Of a stretch of DNA of 64,000 bases, positions 56,859 through 64,000 are shown in pieces. Every line of letters starts with the position of its first letter. Within the stretch, counting starts at the first letter, position 1. Origin of the DNA: Shinella sp. XGS7 (lineage in GTDB: Bacteria > Pseudomonadota > Gammaproteobacteria > Burkholderiales > Burkholderiaceae_C). The position numbers and the translations under genes were made by a program. The stretch lies in assembly GCF_020535565.1 (NCBI RefSeq), contig NZ_CP084758.1:1639501-1703500 (forward strand), given 5' to 3'. The notes below the pieces were generated by a model. It did no database searches. It was not told the DNA's origin and was given only the letters and a program-made list of their open reading frames with translations.

Positions 56859-57923
56859 TCAGATCAGTCTCGCCAGGGCCTCGCCCATCTCGGTGGTGGA
56901 CGCCTGCCCGCCCAGGTCGCGCGTGCGCGGGCCCTGCACCAGCACGGCCTCCACGGCTTTCAGGATGGCGTCGTGCGCCGCCTGCTCGCCCAGAAACTCC
57001 AGCATCAGGGCGGCCGACCAGATCATGGCCACCGGGTTGGCAATGTTCTGACCGTAGATGTCCGGCGCCGAGCCATGCACGGGCTCGAAGAGCGAGGGGA
57101 ATGTGCGTTCCGGATTCAGGTTCGCCGAGGGGGCCAGGCCGATGGTGCCGGTGGTGGCCGGCCCCAGGTCAGAGAGGATGTCGCCAAAGAGATTGCTGGC
57201 CACCACCACATCGAAGCGGCCCGGCTGCAGCACAAAGCGCGCGCTCAGGATGTCGATGTGCTGCTTGTCCACCGTCACGCCCGGATAGGCCTGGCCCACG
57301 GCATCGGCGCGGCCGTCCCACCAGGGCATGGAGATCGCGATGCCATTGCTCTTGGTGGCCACGGTCAGGTGCTGCCGCGGCCGGCGCTGGGCACGCTCGA
57401 AGGCGTACTTCAGCACGCGGTCCGCGCCAAAGCGCGAGTACACCGATTCCTGGATCACGATCTCGCGCTCGGTGCCGGCATACATCACGCCGCCCAGATT
57501 CGTGTACTCGCCCTCGGTGTTTTCGCGCACCACCAGGTAGTCGATATCGCCGGGCTTGCGGCCGGCCAGAGGGCAGGGCACGCCCTCGAACAGGCGCACG
57601 GGCCGCAGATTGATGTACTGATCGAACTCGCGGCGGAACTTCAGCAGCGAGCCCCAGAGCGAGACATGGTCGGGCACGGTGGCCGGCCAGCCCACGGCCC
57701 CAAAGAGGATGGCGTCCTTGCCCGCCAGGCGGGCCTTCCAGTCGTCCGGCATCATCTGGCCATGGGCTGCGTAGTAGTCGCAACTGGCCCATTCGATGTG
57801 CTCGAGTTCCAGCTCGAAGCCGAAACGTTGCGAGGCCGCCTGCAGGGCGCGCAGGCCCTCGGGCATCACTTCCTTGCCAATGCCGTCGCCGGGAATCACG
57901 GCGATCTTGTAGCGCTTGCTCAT
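56859..57923 (-). CDS. ttuC: Tartrate dehydrogenase / D-malate dehydrogenase (decarboxylating)
   Basis: A 354-residue member of the isocitrate/isopropylmalate dehydrogenase family. 'IAVIPGDGIGKEV' opens the protein, the substrate Arg lies in 'VVRENTEGEYTNLGG' (about residues 128-142), the catalytic Lys in 'VATKSNGI' and the metal Asp residues in 'NLFGDILSDLGPATTGTIGLAPSANLN'. Substrate is tartrate or D-malate rather than isocitrate or isopropylmalate by these loops. It follows an aldolase and precedes nothing on its strand; the genes 59518-56859 probably form one operon for hydroxy-acid use. Confidence 0.85.
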   Translation of the reverse strand: MSKRYKIAVIPGDGIGKEVMPEGLRALQAASQRFGFELELEHIEWASCDYYAAHGQMMPDDWKARLAGKDAILFGAVGWPATVPDHVSLWGSLLKFRREFDQYINLRPVRLFEGVPCPLAGRKPGDIDYLVVRENTEGEYTNLGGVMYAGTEREIVIQESVYSRFGADRVLKYAFERAQRRPRQHLTVATKSNGIAISMPWWDGRADAVGQAYPGVTVDKQHIDILSARFVLQPGRFDVVVASNLFGDILSDLGPATTGTIGLAPSANLNPERTFPSLFEPVHGSAPDIYGQNIANPVAMIWSAALMLEFLGEQAAHDAILKAVEAVLVQGPRTRDLGGQASTTEMGEALARLI

Positions 57924-57946
57924 CAGGTGGTCCTTGTTCAGAAAAC

Positions 57947-58741
57947 TCAGTAGGCGCCGCTCAGCCCCGGGGGCAGGGCTTCGCGCAGGCCAAACTCGGC
58001 AGCCAGGCGGCGGCTGGCCTGGGCCAGCAATGTGACGTCAATGCCCACGGCCACAAAACGGGCGCCCAAGGCCAGATAGCGGCGTGCCGCCGCCACATCA
58101 CCAGTCAGGGTGCCGGCCGCCTTGCCGCTGGCCGTAATCGTCTTGATGGCCTGTTCGATGGCCGCCTGCACCGCCGGATGGCCCGGCTGGCCGCGATGGC
58201 CCATGGAGGCTGCGAGATCGGCGGGGCCGATGAACACGCCGTCCACGCCGTCCACGGTGCAGATGGCCTCCAGGTTCTGCAGAGCCGTCACGGTCTCGGC
58301 CTGCACCAGCAGGCACACATCGTCGTTCGCCTCGTCCAGATAATTCTTGCGCGCGCTCCAGCGCGAGGCGCGTGCAATCGCCGAGCCCACGCCGCGCACG
58401 CCCTCGGGCGGGTAGCGGCAGGCCGCCACCAGGGCGCGAGCCTGCTCGGCCGTGTCCACCATGGGCACCAGCAGTGTCTGAGCGCCGATGTCCAGCAGCT
58501 GCTTGATCAGGGCTGTCTCGCCCTGCACGGCACGCACCACAGGGTGGGCCGGATAGGCCGCCACCGCCTGCAGATGTGCCAGGGTGGAGCGCACATCGTT
58601 GGGTGCATGTTCGCCATCGATCAGCAGCCACTGGAAGCCGGCCGTGGCGCAGATCTCCGCGCTATAGGGCTGGGCCATGGACAGCCACAGGCCGATCTGC
58701 GCCTCGCCGCGCTGCAGCGCGGCCTTGAAGGGATTGCTCAT
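57947..58741 (-). CDS. hpaI: HpcH/HpaI-family aldolase
   Basis: A 264-residue class II pyruvate aldolase. The catalytic His is in [11 protein letters not shown] (about residue 45), metal ligands Glu in '[16 protein letters not shown]' and Asp in '[14 protein letters not shown]' (about residues 150-182), with the substrate Arg at '[10 protein letters not shown]'. Family enzymes cleave 4-hydroxy-2-oxo acids into pyruvate and an aldehyde; the aldehyde would need an aldehyde dehydrogenase such as the one whose tail lies next door. Gene name is by family. Confidence 0.82.
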   Translation of the reverse strand: MSNPFKAALQRGEAQIGLWLSMAQPYSAEICATAGFQWLLIDGEHAPNDVRSTLAHLQAVAAYPAHPVVRAVQGETALIKQLLDIGAQTLLVPMVDTAEQARALVAACRYPPEGVRGVGSAIARASRWSARKNYLDEANDDVCLLVQAETVTALQNLEAICTVDGVDGVFIGPADLAASMGHRGQPGHPAVQAAIEQAIKTITASGKAAGTLTGDVAAARRYLALGARFVAVGIDVTLLAQASRRLAAEFGLREALPPGLSGAY

Positions 58742-58762
58742 GGTCTTGATGCGGACGCGGGC

Positions 58763-59518
58763 TCAGCCCAGCTGGCCCTGGCAGAGATACTTGATGTGCA
58801 GGTAGTCATCCAGGCCATGGCGAGAGCCCTCGCGGCCATAGCCCGACTCCTTGACGCCTCCGAAGGGCGCGGCCTCGGCGGCCACCGCCCCTTCGTTGAT
58901 GCCCACGATACCTGTTTCCAGCGCCGCTGCCACGCGGTGGATGCGCTGTACGCCCTGCGAGTAGAAATAGGCGGCCAGCCCGAATGGTGTGTCATTGGCC
59001 AGGGTCAGGACTTGCTCTTCGGTCTGGAATCGGAACAGGGGCACGACGGGACCGAAGGTCTCTTCGCCGCAGAGCTGGGCCGTGATGGCCGGCTCGGCCA
59101 GCACCGTGGGCGCCACATAATTGGGCAGCTTGCCCGCCTGCACATGGGGCGCCCAGGAACTGGAGTCGATCAGCAGATTGACCTCGCCTGACAGCACGCC
59201 CTGCAGCGCCGGCGCGCCGCCCTTGTAGGGAATGTGCAGCATCTCGATGCCGGCGGCCTGGGCGAACTCCTCCATGCCCACATGGGTGGCGCCTGCCTTG
59301 TTGTCCACGATGAGGGTCTGCCCCAGGGTCTTGGCCGCCACGGCGCAGAGCGCGCGCATGGTCATGTCGGCGGTGCCGCCAGCCGGCCAGGGGCAGACAA
59401 AGGTGATGGGGCGCTCGGGATAGCTGCCCGCGGCCAGGGCGCGGCCCTGCGGCAACAGCGCGGCACCCGCGGCGCCCAGGCTGCCGAGGACGAACTGGCG
59501 GCGGCTCGATCGGATCAT
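58763..59518 (-). pseudogene. Fusion remnant: tricarboxylate-transport receptor with internal gap joined to aldehyde dehydrogenase C-terminus
   Basis: A 251-residue frame from ATG 59518 (CAGGAGACAAGCC ribosome site). Residues 1-47 are the signal peptide (twin-Arg-like SSRRQF) and start of a Bug/TctC receptor (YPERPITFVCPWPAGG). About 100 receptor residues are missing, then THVGMEEFAQAAGIEMLHIPYKGGAP resumes the receptor to about residue 112. From 'NYVAPTVL' on it is the C-terminal part of a succinate-semialdehyde-type dehydrogenase (EETFGPVVPLFRF, GINEGAVAAEAAPFGGVKESGYGREGS). The dehydrogenase's NAD fold and catalytic Cys are lost. Two in-frame deletions explain it; neither activity is likely retained. 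The third gene on this strand would have supplied transport or aldehyde oxidation. Confidence 0.8.
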
Positions 59519-59645
59519 GGCTTGTCTCCTGTTTTGATCTGTGCGGCTCATTGTTGGCGCTCTTATCATGGCGATCCAATGAAGAATGGGACTGTCTTCT
59601 TGCCAATTTCGGCATGTAGCCGGCAGACCCTCGGAGAGCCCCTCG

Positions 59646-60593
59646 ATGAGCGACAAGATTGATCGCGTGCTGCGGTCCAACCTCAAGCTGCGCCATCTGC
59701 AGCTGCTGGTCGCGCTTGACCAGTTCCGCCATCTGGGCCGTGCGGCGGAGTTTCTTGCGCTGACCCAGCCGGCCGTCTCCAAGACCCTGGCCGAGATCGA
59801 GCGCCTCTTCGGCCTGGATCTCTTCGTGCGCTCCACCCGCGGTACCGAGCCCACGGCCTATGGCTCGGCCGTGGTGCGCTTTGCACGCTCGGTGCTGGCC
59901 GACTATGAGCGTACCCGCGACGAGATTGCGGCGGTGGCCAGCGGCGCGGCCGGGCGCACCAGCGTGGGCGCCATGGTGGTGGCCGTGCCGGTGCTGCTCG
60001 CGCGTGCGATGGAGCGGCTCAAGGCGCGCTCGGCCCAGACCACGGTGGCGGTGGAGGAGGGCGATCTCACCCGCCTGCTGCCCCGCCTGAGGGTTGGTGA
60101 GCTGGACCTCTTCATCGGCCGGCTGGAGCCCGGCTATGCGGCGCCCGATCTGGAGATGGAGGCGTTGTACGAGGAGCCCATGTGCGTGGTCGCACCGGCC
60201 GGTCATGCGCTGGCGCGCAAGACCCGACCCCAGTGGGACCATCTGGCGCAGGCGGCCTGGGTGATGCCGCCGCCCTGGGCCTCATCACGCATCAAGCTGC
60301 ATCAGCAGTTCTATCGCCATGGGGTGAATCCGCCCGTGGATATCGTGGAGTCGGCGTCCTTCCTGGTCACGCTCAACACCATGCAGCAGCGTGGGGCCCT
60401 GGGCTTCTGGGCACGCTCGGTGGCGCGGCATTACGAGGCCCTGGGCCTGGTGAAGATCGTGCGCATTCCGGTGGCGATCGAGCTGCCGCCGGTGGGCATC
60501 ATCACCATGCGTGGGCGGCTGCGCACGCCTGCCAGTGAGCAGCTGATCGATTGCCTGCGCCAGGTGGCGCAGACCGTGCGGCGCAGCGCCTAG
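59646..60593 (+). CDS. LysR-family transcriptional regulator
   Basis: A 315-residue regulator with an N-terminal winged helix ('LKLRHLQLLVALDQFRHLGRAAEFLALTQPAVSKTLAEIERLFG', about residues 12-55) and a periplasmic-binding-like effector domain from about residue 95. It is divergent from the receptor/aldolase/dehydrogenase genes and probably controls them in response to a hydroxy acid. ATG 59646 is used; the frame opens upstream to 59586. Related to PcaQ/GbpR-type regulators by the N-terminal pattern. Confidence 0.85.
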   Translation: MSDKIDRVLRSNLKLRHLQLLVALDQFRHLGRAAEFLALTQPAVSKTLAEIERLFGLDLFVRSTRGTEPTAYGSAVVRFARSVLADYERTRDEIAAVASGAAGRTSVGAMVVAVPVLLARAMERLKARSAQTTVAVEEGDLTRLLPRLRVGELDLFIGRLEPGYAAPDLEMEALYEEPMCVVAPAGHALARKTRPQWDHLAQAAWVMPPPWASSRIKLHQQFYRHGVNPPVDIVESASFLVTLNTMQQRGALGFWARSVARHYEALGLVKIVRIPVAIELPPVGIITMRGRLRTPASEQLIDCLRQVAQTVRRSA

Positions 60594-61222
60594 GCTTCGA
60601 CCGGCCGGGCGGGCCAGGCGCGCATGGCGGCGTGGGCCGTGGCCAGCAGGGACTCGCGGCTGGCGCCGTCCTTGGCCTGCATGGACATGCCCTGGTAGAC
60701 CGTGCTGTAGAAGCCGGCCAGCGCTGCGGCATCGGTGTCCGCGGGCAGCTCGCCCTTGGCGATGCCGCATTCGATGCGCGCACGGATGGCGGCGTCGCCC
60801 GCGGCGCGCTTCTTGGCCAGCGCCGCCTGCACATGGGCCGAGGCCTCGGAGCAGTTGGTGGCGGCCATCACCACCATGCAGCCACGCGGGTGGCAGGGGC
60901 GGGTCAGCTCCTCGGCGGCTTCTTCCAGAAAGCGGCGGATCGCGGCCTCGGCGCTGGGCTCTTCCTCCAGCGCGCGAGGGAAGCCGGCAGCCGGGCCCAG
61001 CACATAGCGCTCGATCGCGTCCAGGAAGAGGCGTTCCTTGTCGCCGAAGGCCGTGTACAGGCTGGGCGCGGTGATGCCCATGGCGGCCGTCAGCTCGGCG
61101 ATGGAGGCGGCCTCGTAGCCGCGCTGCCAGAACACATGCATGGCACTTTCCAGCGCCTTGTCTCGGTCAAAGGACAGCGGGCGACCGCGGGGCTTGCTGG
61201 CCTTCGGTGCTGCTATTTTCAT
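60590..61222 (-). CDS. TetR/AcrR-family repressor
   Basis: A 210-residue repressor. The helix-turn-helix is 'AMHVFWQRGYEAASIAELTAAMGITAPSLYTAFGDKERLF' (about residues 27-66); the C-terminal ligand domain holds CHPRGCMV, with two Cys that could sense redox or electrophiles. It is divergent from an RND efflux operon and probably represses it and itself. The ends of this gene and the convergent LysR gene overlap by four bases. Confidence 0.88.
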   Translation of the reverse strand: MKIAAPKASKPRGRPLSFDRDKALESAMHVFWQRGYEAASIAELTAAMGITAPSLYTAFGDKERLFLDAIERYVLGPAAGFPRALEEEPSAEAAIRRFLEEAAEELTRPCHPRGCMVVMAATNCSEASAHVQAALAKKRAAGDAAIRARIECGIAKGELPADTDAAALAGFYSTVYQGMSMQAKDGASRESLLATAHAAMRAWPARPVEA

Positions 61223-61294
61223 AATGATCGATATTAAATGTCTTGACGTCGGCAGGCAAGCCGGCTACATTGCCACTCACATTATCGTAACGAT
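61222..61294. promoter_or_regulatory. Divergent promoter/operator region of TetR and efflux genes
   Basis: A strong forward promoter is TTGACG (61243-61248), 17-base spacer, TACATT (61266-61271). ATCGTAACGAT (61284-61294) is a perfect 5-1-5 palindrome at the expected start site. A second imperfect palindrome TAATGATCGATATTA (61222-61236) overlaps the TetR start. These are the likely TetR operators. Confidence 0.65.
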
Positions 61295-61323
61295 CACTAC
61301 GAAATACCGACAGAGGCTCCATC

Positions 61324-61425
61324 ATGACATGTATTGAGCTCTTCGTGCCGGACGGGGCCCAGAACCCCGAGAAACCGGCCGAACCAGCGGGCTGCTGGTG
61401 CGTCGGCGGCATCCGCTGTTGCTGA
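61324..61425 (+). CDS. Cys-rich small ORF (33 aa) at the head of the efflux operon
   Basis: The first ATG after the regulated promoter, with AGAGG eight bases upstream, opens a 33-codon frame ending GCWCVGGIRCC. Five Cys in 33 residues, four near the end, suggest a metal or electrophile sensor or a leader peptide. There is no known family I can name. It stops 145 bases before the adaptor gene; that remaining stretch holds nothing recognisable. Confidence 0.4.
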   Translation: MTCIELFVPDGAQNPEKPAEPAGCWCVGGIRCC

Positions 61426-61570
61426 CGTCGCGGGCGCCCGCTGGCCACTGAGCCGGTGCTTGCAGCGCCCGACTCCTCCGCTTCATCCGACTTGTCTCAC
61501 CCGCTTGCGCGACCCCAGACCGGGGCCGTGTGGGCAGCGCTTTGTCTTCATTTCAAGCCTCCCATTCATC

Positions 61571-62818
61571 ATGAGCCAGCACCATTCACCCCACGCTCCC
61601 GCGCTCCCGCCCCAGGCCGGCGCCACCTCTCCCGCCTCGCGCAGCCGCCGCCTCTGGGCCGCCGGCACCGCGCTGACGGCGATCGCTGCCGTCTCGGCCG
61701 CCATCTTCGGCCTGCAGAGCGCGGGCGCGGAAGCGCCGCCGCCCGCGCCCCAGGCCACGCCGGTTTCCGCCGCCGTGGTGCAGGCCGCCGAGGTCTCGAC
61801 CTGGGACGAGTTCTCGGGCCGCCTGGAAGCCGTGGAGCGCGTGGAGCTGCGGCCGCGCGTGGCCGGCACGGTGCACGCTGTGCACTTCCGCGAGGGCGCC
61901 CTGGTCCGCCAGGGTGATCTGCTGATCACCATCGACCCCGCGCCCTATGCCGCCGAGGCCGAACGCGCCGAGGCCCAGGTGGCCGCGGCCCAGGCCCGCG
62001 CCGCCAACGCCAAGACCGAGCTGGCCCGCGCCAAGGCCCTGCTGTCCGAGCAGGCGATCGCGCAGCGCGAGTTCGACGAGCGCAGCAACGGTCTGCGCGA
62101 GGCCGAGGCCAATCTGCGCGCCGCCCAGGCCGGCCTGCAGGCCGCCAGGCTGAGCCTCGGCTACACCCAGGTGCGCGCGCCGGTCTCCGGGCGCGTGGGC
62201 AAGCTGGAGATCACGGTCGGCAACCAGGTCGCGGCCGGCCCCGGCGCGCCCCTGCTGACCACGCTGATGTCGGTGAGCCCCATCTACGCCAGCTTCGATG
62301 CCGATGAGCAGGTCATCGCCAAGGCCCTGGCCGAGCGCAGCAAGCTGGAGCGCATCCCCGTGCAGATGGGCACCATCGCGCAGGAGGGCACGCCGCTAGA
62401 AGGCCGCCTGCAGCTGATCGACAACCAGATCAATGCGAAGAGCGGCACGGTGCGCGTGCGCGCGGTGTTTGACAACAAGGATGGGCAACTGATGCCGGGC
62501 CAGTTCGCCCGGGTGCGCATGGGCGCGCCGGCCAAGACCCAGGCCCTGCTGGTCAACGAGCGCGCGGTCGGCACCGACCAGAGCAAGCGTTTCGTGATCG
62601 TGGTGGGTGAGGGCAACAAGGCCGAGTACCGCGAGGTGCAGCTGGGTGCGCCGGTGAACGGCCTGCGCATCGTCGCGGCCGGCCTCAAGGCCAATGAGCG
62701 CATCGTGGTCAACGGCCTACAGCGCGTGCGCCCCGGCGCGGTGCTGGCGCCCAAGCTGGTGGCCATGGACGCCAAGCCCGAGGTGCAGGCCAAGGCCGCC
62801 ACCGCGAGCAAGAGCTAA
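61571..62818 (+). CDS. RND efflux periplasmic adaptor (MexE/AcrA type)
   Basis: A 415-residue membrane-fusion protein. An N-terminal anchor helix (about residues 28-48) lacks a lipobox Cys. The lipoyl half-motifs flank a hairpin of Ala/Glu-rich coiled coil (about residues 118-185, 'AERAEAQVAAAQARAANAKTELARAKALLSEQ'), then the beta-barrel ('PLLTTLMSVSPIYASFDADEQVI') and a membrane-proximal domain. It links an inner-membrane RND pump to an outer-membrane channel. ATG 61571 suits homology; the frame is open to 61334. Host codon use throughout. Confidence 0.92.
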   Translation: MSQHHSPHAPALPPQAGATSPASRSRRLWAAGTALTAIAAVSAAIFGLQSAGAEAPPPAPQATPVSAAVVQAAEVSTWDEFSGRLEAVERVELRPRVAGTVHAVHFREGALVRQGDLLITIDPAPYAAEAERAEAQVAAAQARAANAKTELARAKALLSEQAIAQREFDERSNGLREAEANLRAAQAGLQAARLSLGYTQVRAPVSGRVGKLEITVGNQVAAGPGAPLLTTLMSVSPIYASFDADEQVIAKALAERSKLERIPVQMGTIAQEGTPLEGRLQLIDNQINAKSGTVRVRAVFDNKDGQLMPGQFARVRMGAPAKTQALLVNERAVGTDQSKRFVIVVGEGNKAEYREVQLGAPVNGLRIVAAGLKANERIVVNGLQRVRPGAVLAPKLVAMDAKPEVQAKAATASKS

Positions 62819-62839
62819 AGATCAGGGAGATATCCCCCA

Positions 62840-64000
62840 ATGAACCTGTCCAAATTCTTCGTGGATCGCCCGGTCTTCGCCGGGGTACTATCGATCCTAA
62901 TCGTGGTGGCAGGCCTCATCGGCATGCGCGCCCTGCCGATTTCCGAATATCCCGAGGTCGTGCCGCCCTCCATCGTGGTGCGCGCGGTCTATCCGGGCGC
63001 CAACCCCGTCGTCATCGCCGAGACCGTCGCCACGCCGCTGGAAGAGCAGATCAACGGCGTCGAGGACATGCTCTACATGAACAGCCAGGCGACCTCGGAC
63101 GGCGTGCTGACGTTGACGGTCACCTTCAAGCTCGGCACGGACCCGGACAAGGCGCAGCAGCTCGTGCAGAACCGTGTGTCGCAGGCCGAACCGCGCCTTC
63201 CGGCGGAGGTGCGCGCGCTCGGCGTGACGACCGTCAAGAGCTCGCCCGACTTCATCATGGTGGTAAACCTCGTCTCGACGACGGACCGCTATGACGTCAC
63301 CTATCTGCGCAACTACGCCACGCTCAACATCAAGGACCGCCTCGCCCGCATCGAGGGCGCCGGGCAGGTGCAGGTCTTCGGGGCCGGCGACTATGCCATG
63401 CGTGTGTGGATCGACCCGCAGAAGGCGGCCGAGCACGCGCTGGCCGCCAGCGACATCACCAACGCGATCCGCGAACAGAACGTGCAGGCCGCCGCCGGCA
63501 TCATCGGCGCCTCGCCGACGCCGAACGAGGTGAACCTCCAGCTCAACGTCAACGCCCAGGGCCGCCTGCACACGCCGGAGGAATTCGGCAACATCATCGT
63601 CAAGACCGGCGCCGGCGGTCAGATCACCCGCCTGAAGGACGTCGCCCGCGTCGAGATGGGCGCCGCCGACTATACGCTGCGCTCGCTGCTCGACGGCCAG
63701 CCAGCCGTCGCCATCGCCGTGCTGCAGGCCCCCGGTTCGAACGCCATCGAGATCGCCGACAATGTGCGCGCAACCATGGACCAGCTCCAGCTCGCCATGC
63801 CCGATGGCGTGAAATACGAGATCGTCTACGACACGACGGAATTCGTGCGCTCCTCGATCGACAAGGTCGTCGACACGCTGCTCGAAGCCATCGCCCTCGT
63901 CGTGCTCGTCGTCATCCTCTTCCTGCAGACCTGGCGCGCCTCGATCATTCCGCTGCTTGCCGTGCCGGTCTCCATCATCGGCACCTTCGCGGTCATGTAT
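62840..64000 (+). CDS. RND multidrug efflux permease, 5' part (runs off the window; Rhizobiales-like from about 62900)
   Basis: 387 codons are visible from ATG 62840 with GGGAGAT upstream. The first about 20 residues (MNLSKFFVDRPVFAGVLS) follow host codon use. After that the sequence (IVVAGLIGMRALPISEYPEV, MNSQATSDGVLTLTVTF) and codons are Rhizobiales-like up to the window end. It covers helix 1, the first porter repeat and helices 2-3 (LLEAIALVVLVVILFLQTW, then SIIPLLAVPVSIIG). It would pump drugs with the adaptor. The switch resembles those in rpoB and tuf and may be an artefact of assembly. Confidence 0.9.
   Translation, partial: MNLSKFFVDRPVFAGVLSILIVVAGLIGMRALPISEYPEVVPPSIVVRAVYPGANPVVIAETVATPLEEQINGVEDMLYMNSQATSDGVLTLTVTFKLGTDPDKAQQLVQNRVSQAEPRLPAEVRALGVTTVKSSPDFIMVVNLVSTTDRYDVTYLRNYATLNIKDRLARIEGAGQVQVFGAGDYAMRVWIDPQKAAEHALAASDITNAIREQNVQAAAGIIGASPTPNEVNLQLNVNAQGRLHTPEEFGNIIVKTGAGGQITRLKDVARVEMGAADYTLRSLLDGQPAVAIAVLQAPGSNAIEIADNVRATMDQLQLAMPDGVKYEIVYDTTEFVRSSIDKVVDTLLEAIALVVLVVILFLQTWRASIIPLLAVPVSIIGTFAVMY

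Noticed and set aside
61334-61570. N-terminal extension of the efflux adaptor to 61334
   Set aside because: Arg/Pro/Ser-rich translation with no family match; a normal start with a membrane anchor lies at 61571.

Overview
The window is a chromosomal segment of a high-GC betaproteobacterium. The nag/TonB cluster, the order of the ribosomal and RNA polymerase operons and the codon use fit a Burkholderiales member of the Roseateles/Paucibacter/Pelomonas kind (inference; no rRNA gene is present). There is no IS element, CRISPR array or prophage.

Layout. (1) 1-600: 3' end of a lower-GC HerA/DUF87-type ATPase gene, probably the edge of an accessory (possibly defence) island whose other end lies upstream. 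(2) 719-8106: phosphoglycolate phosphatase and a convergent chalcone-isomerase-like gene, then a trp operon with a candidate Trp-rich leader peptide: trpE-trpG-threonine aldolase-trpD-trpC-ung, mostly with overlapping start and stop codons. (3) 8140-20662: an N-acetylglucosamine/chitin-derived sugar cluster: GlcNAc-kinase-like protein, GntR regulator, nagA, SIS-type deaminase, GH3 hexosaminidase, MFS permease, GH16 protein and NagX-like membrane protein, then a DUF6445 gene and a convergent TonB-dependent receptor. Together they could take up amino-sugar oligomers across the outer membrane, hydrolyse them, phosphorylate and deacetylate GlcNAc and feed fructose-6-phosphate to glycolysis. (4) 21187-35435: tRNA-Tyr/Gly/Thr-tuf-tRNA-Trp-secE-nusG-rplKAJL-rpoBC. 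(5) 35485-41137: an orphan PIN-domain gene, then the str operon rpsL-rpsG-fusA-tuf-rpsJ. (6) 41216-56382: S10, spc and alpha operons, with a peroxiredoxin gene inserted between rpsQ and rplN. (7) 56513-59518: two initiator tRNA genes, tartrate/malate dehydrogenase, HpcH/HpaI aldolase and a receptor-aldehyde-dehydrogenase fusion remnant. (8) 59646-64000: LysR and TetR regulators and the start of an RND efflux operon.

The most striking observation is a mosaic. In the most conserved genes (both tuf copies, rplA, rpoB, rpoC, rpsL, fusA) and in acrB at the right end, stretches of 0.15-1.6 kb switch in frame from betaproteobacterial to alphaproteobacterial (Rhizobiales-like) protein sequence and codon use, and often back again. 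Switch points fall in conserved segments. Consensus or assembly mixing with a co-sequenced Rhizobium/Agrobacterium-like genome is by far the likeliest cause; inter-class gene conversion is the alternative. Until this is settled, phylogenetic or functional use of these genes is unsafe.

Best candidates for real new biology: the island edge at 1-600, the trp leader with threonine aldolase and ung in the operon, the Cys-rich small ORF under the TetR-type operator at 61324, the GAATGCC motif cluster upstream of the TonB receptor, the two different initiator tRNAs, and the promoter-plus-leader arrangements ahead of rplC and rpsD.
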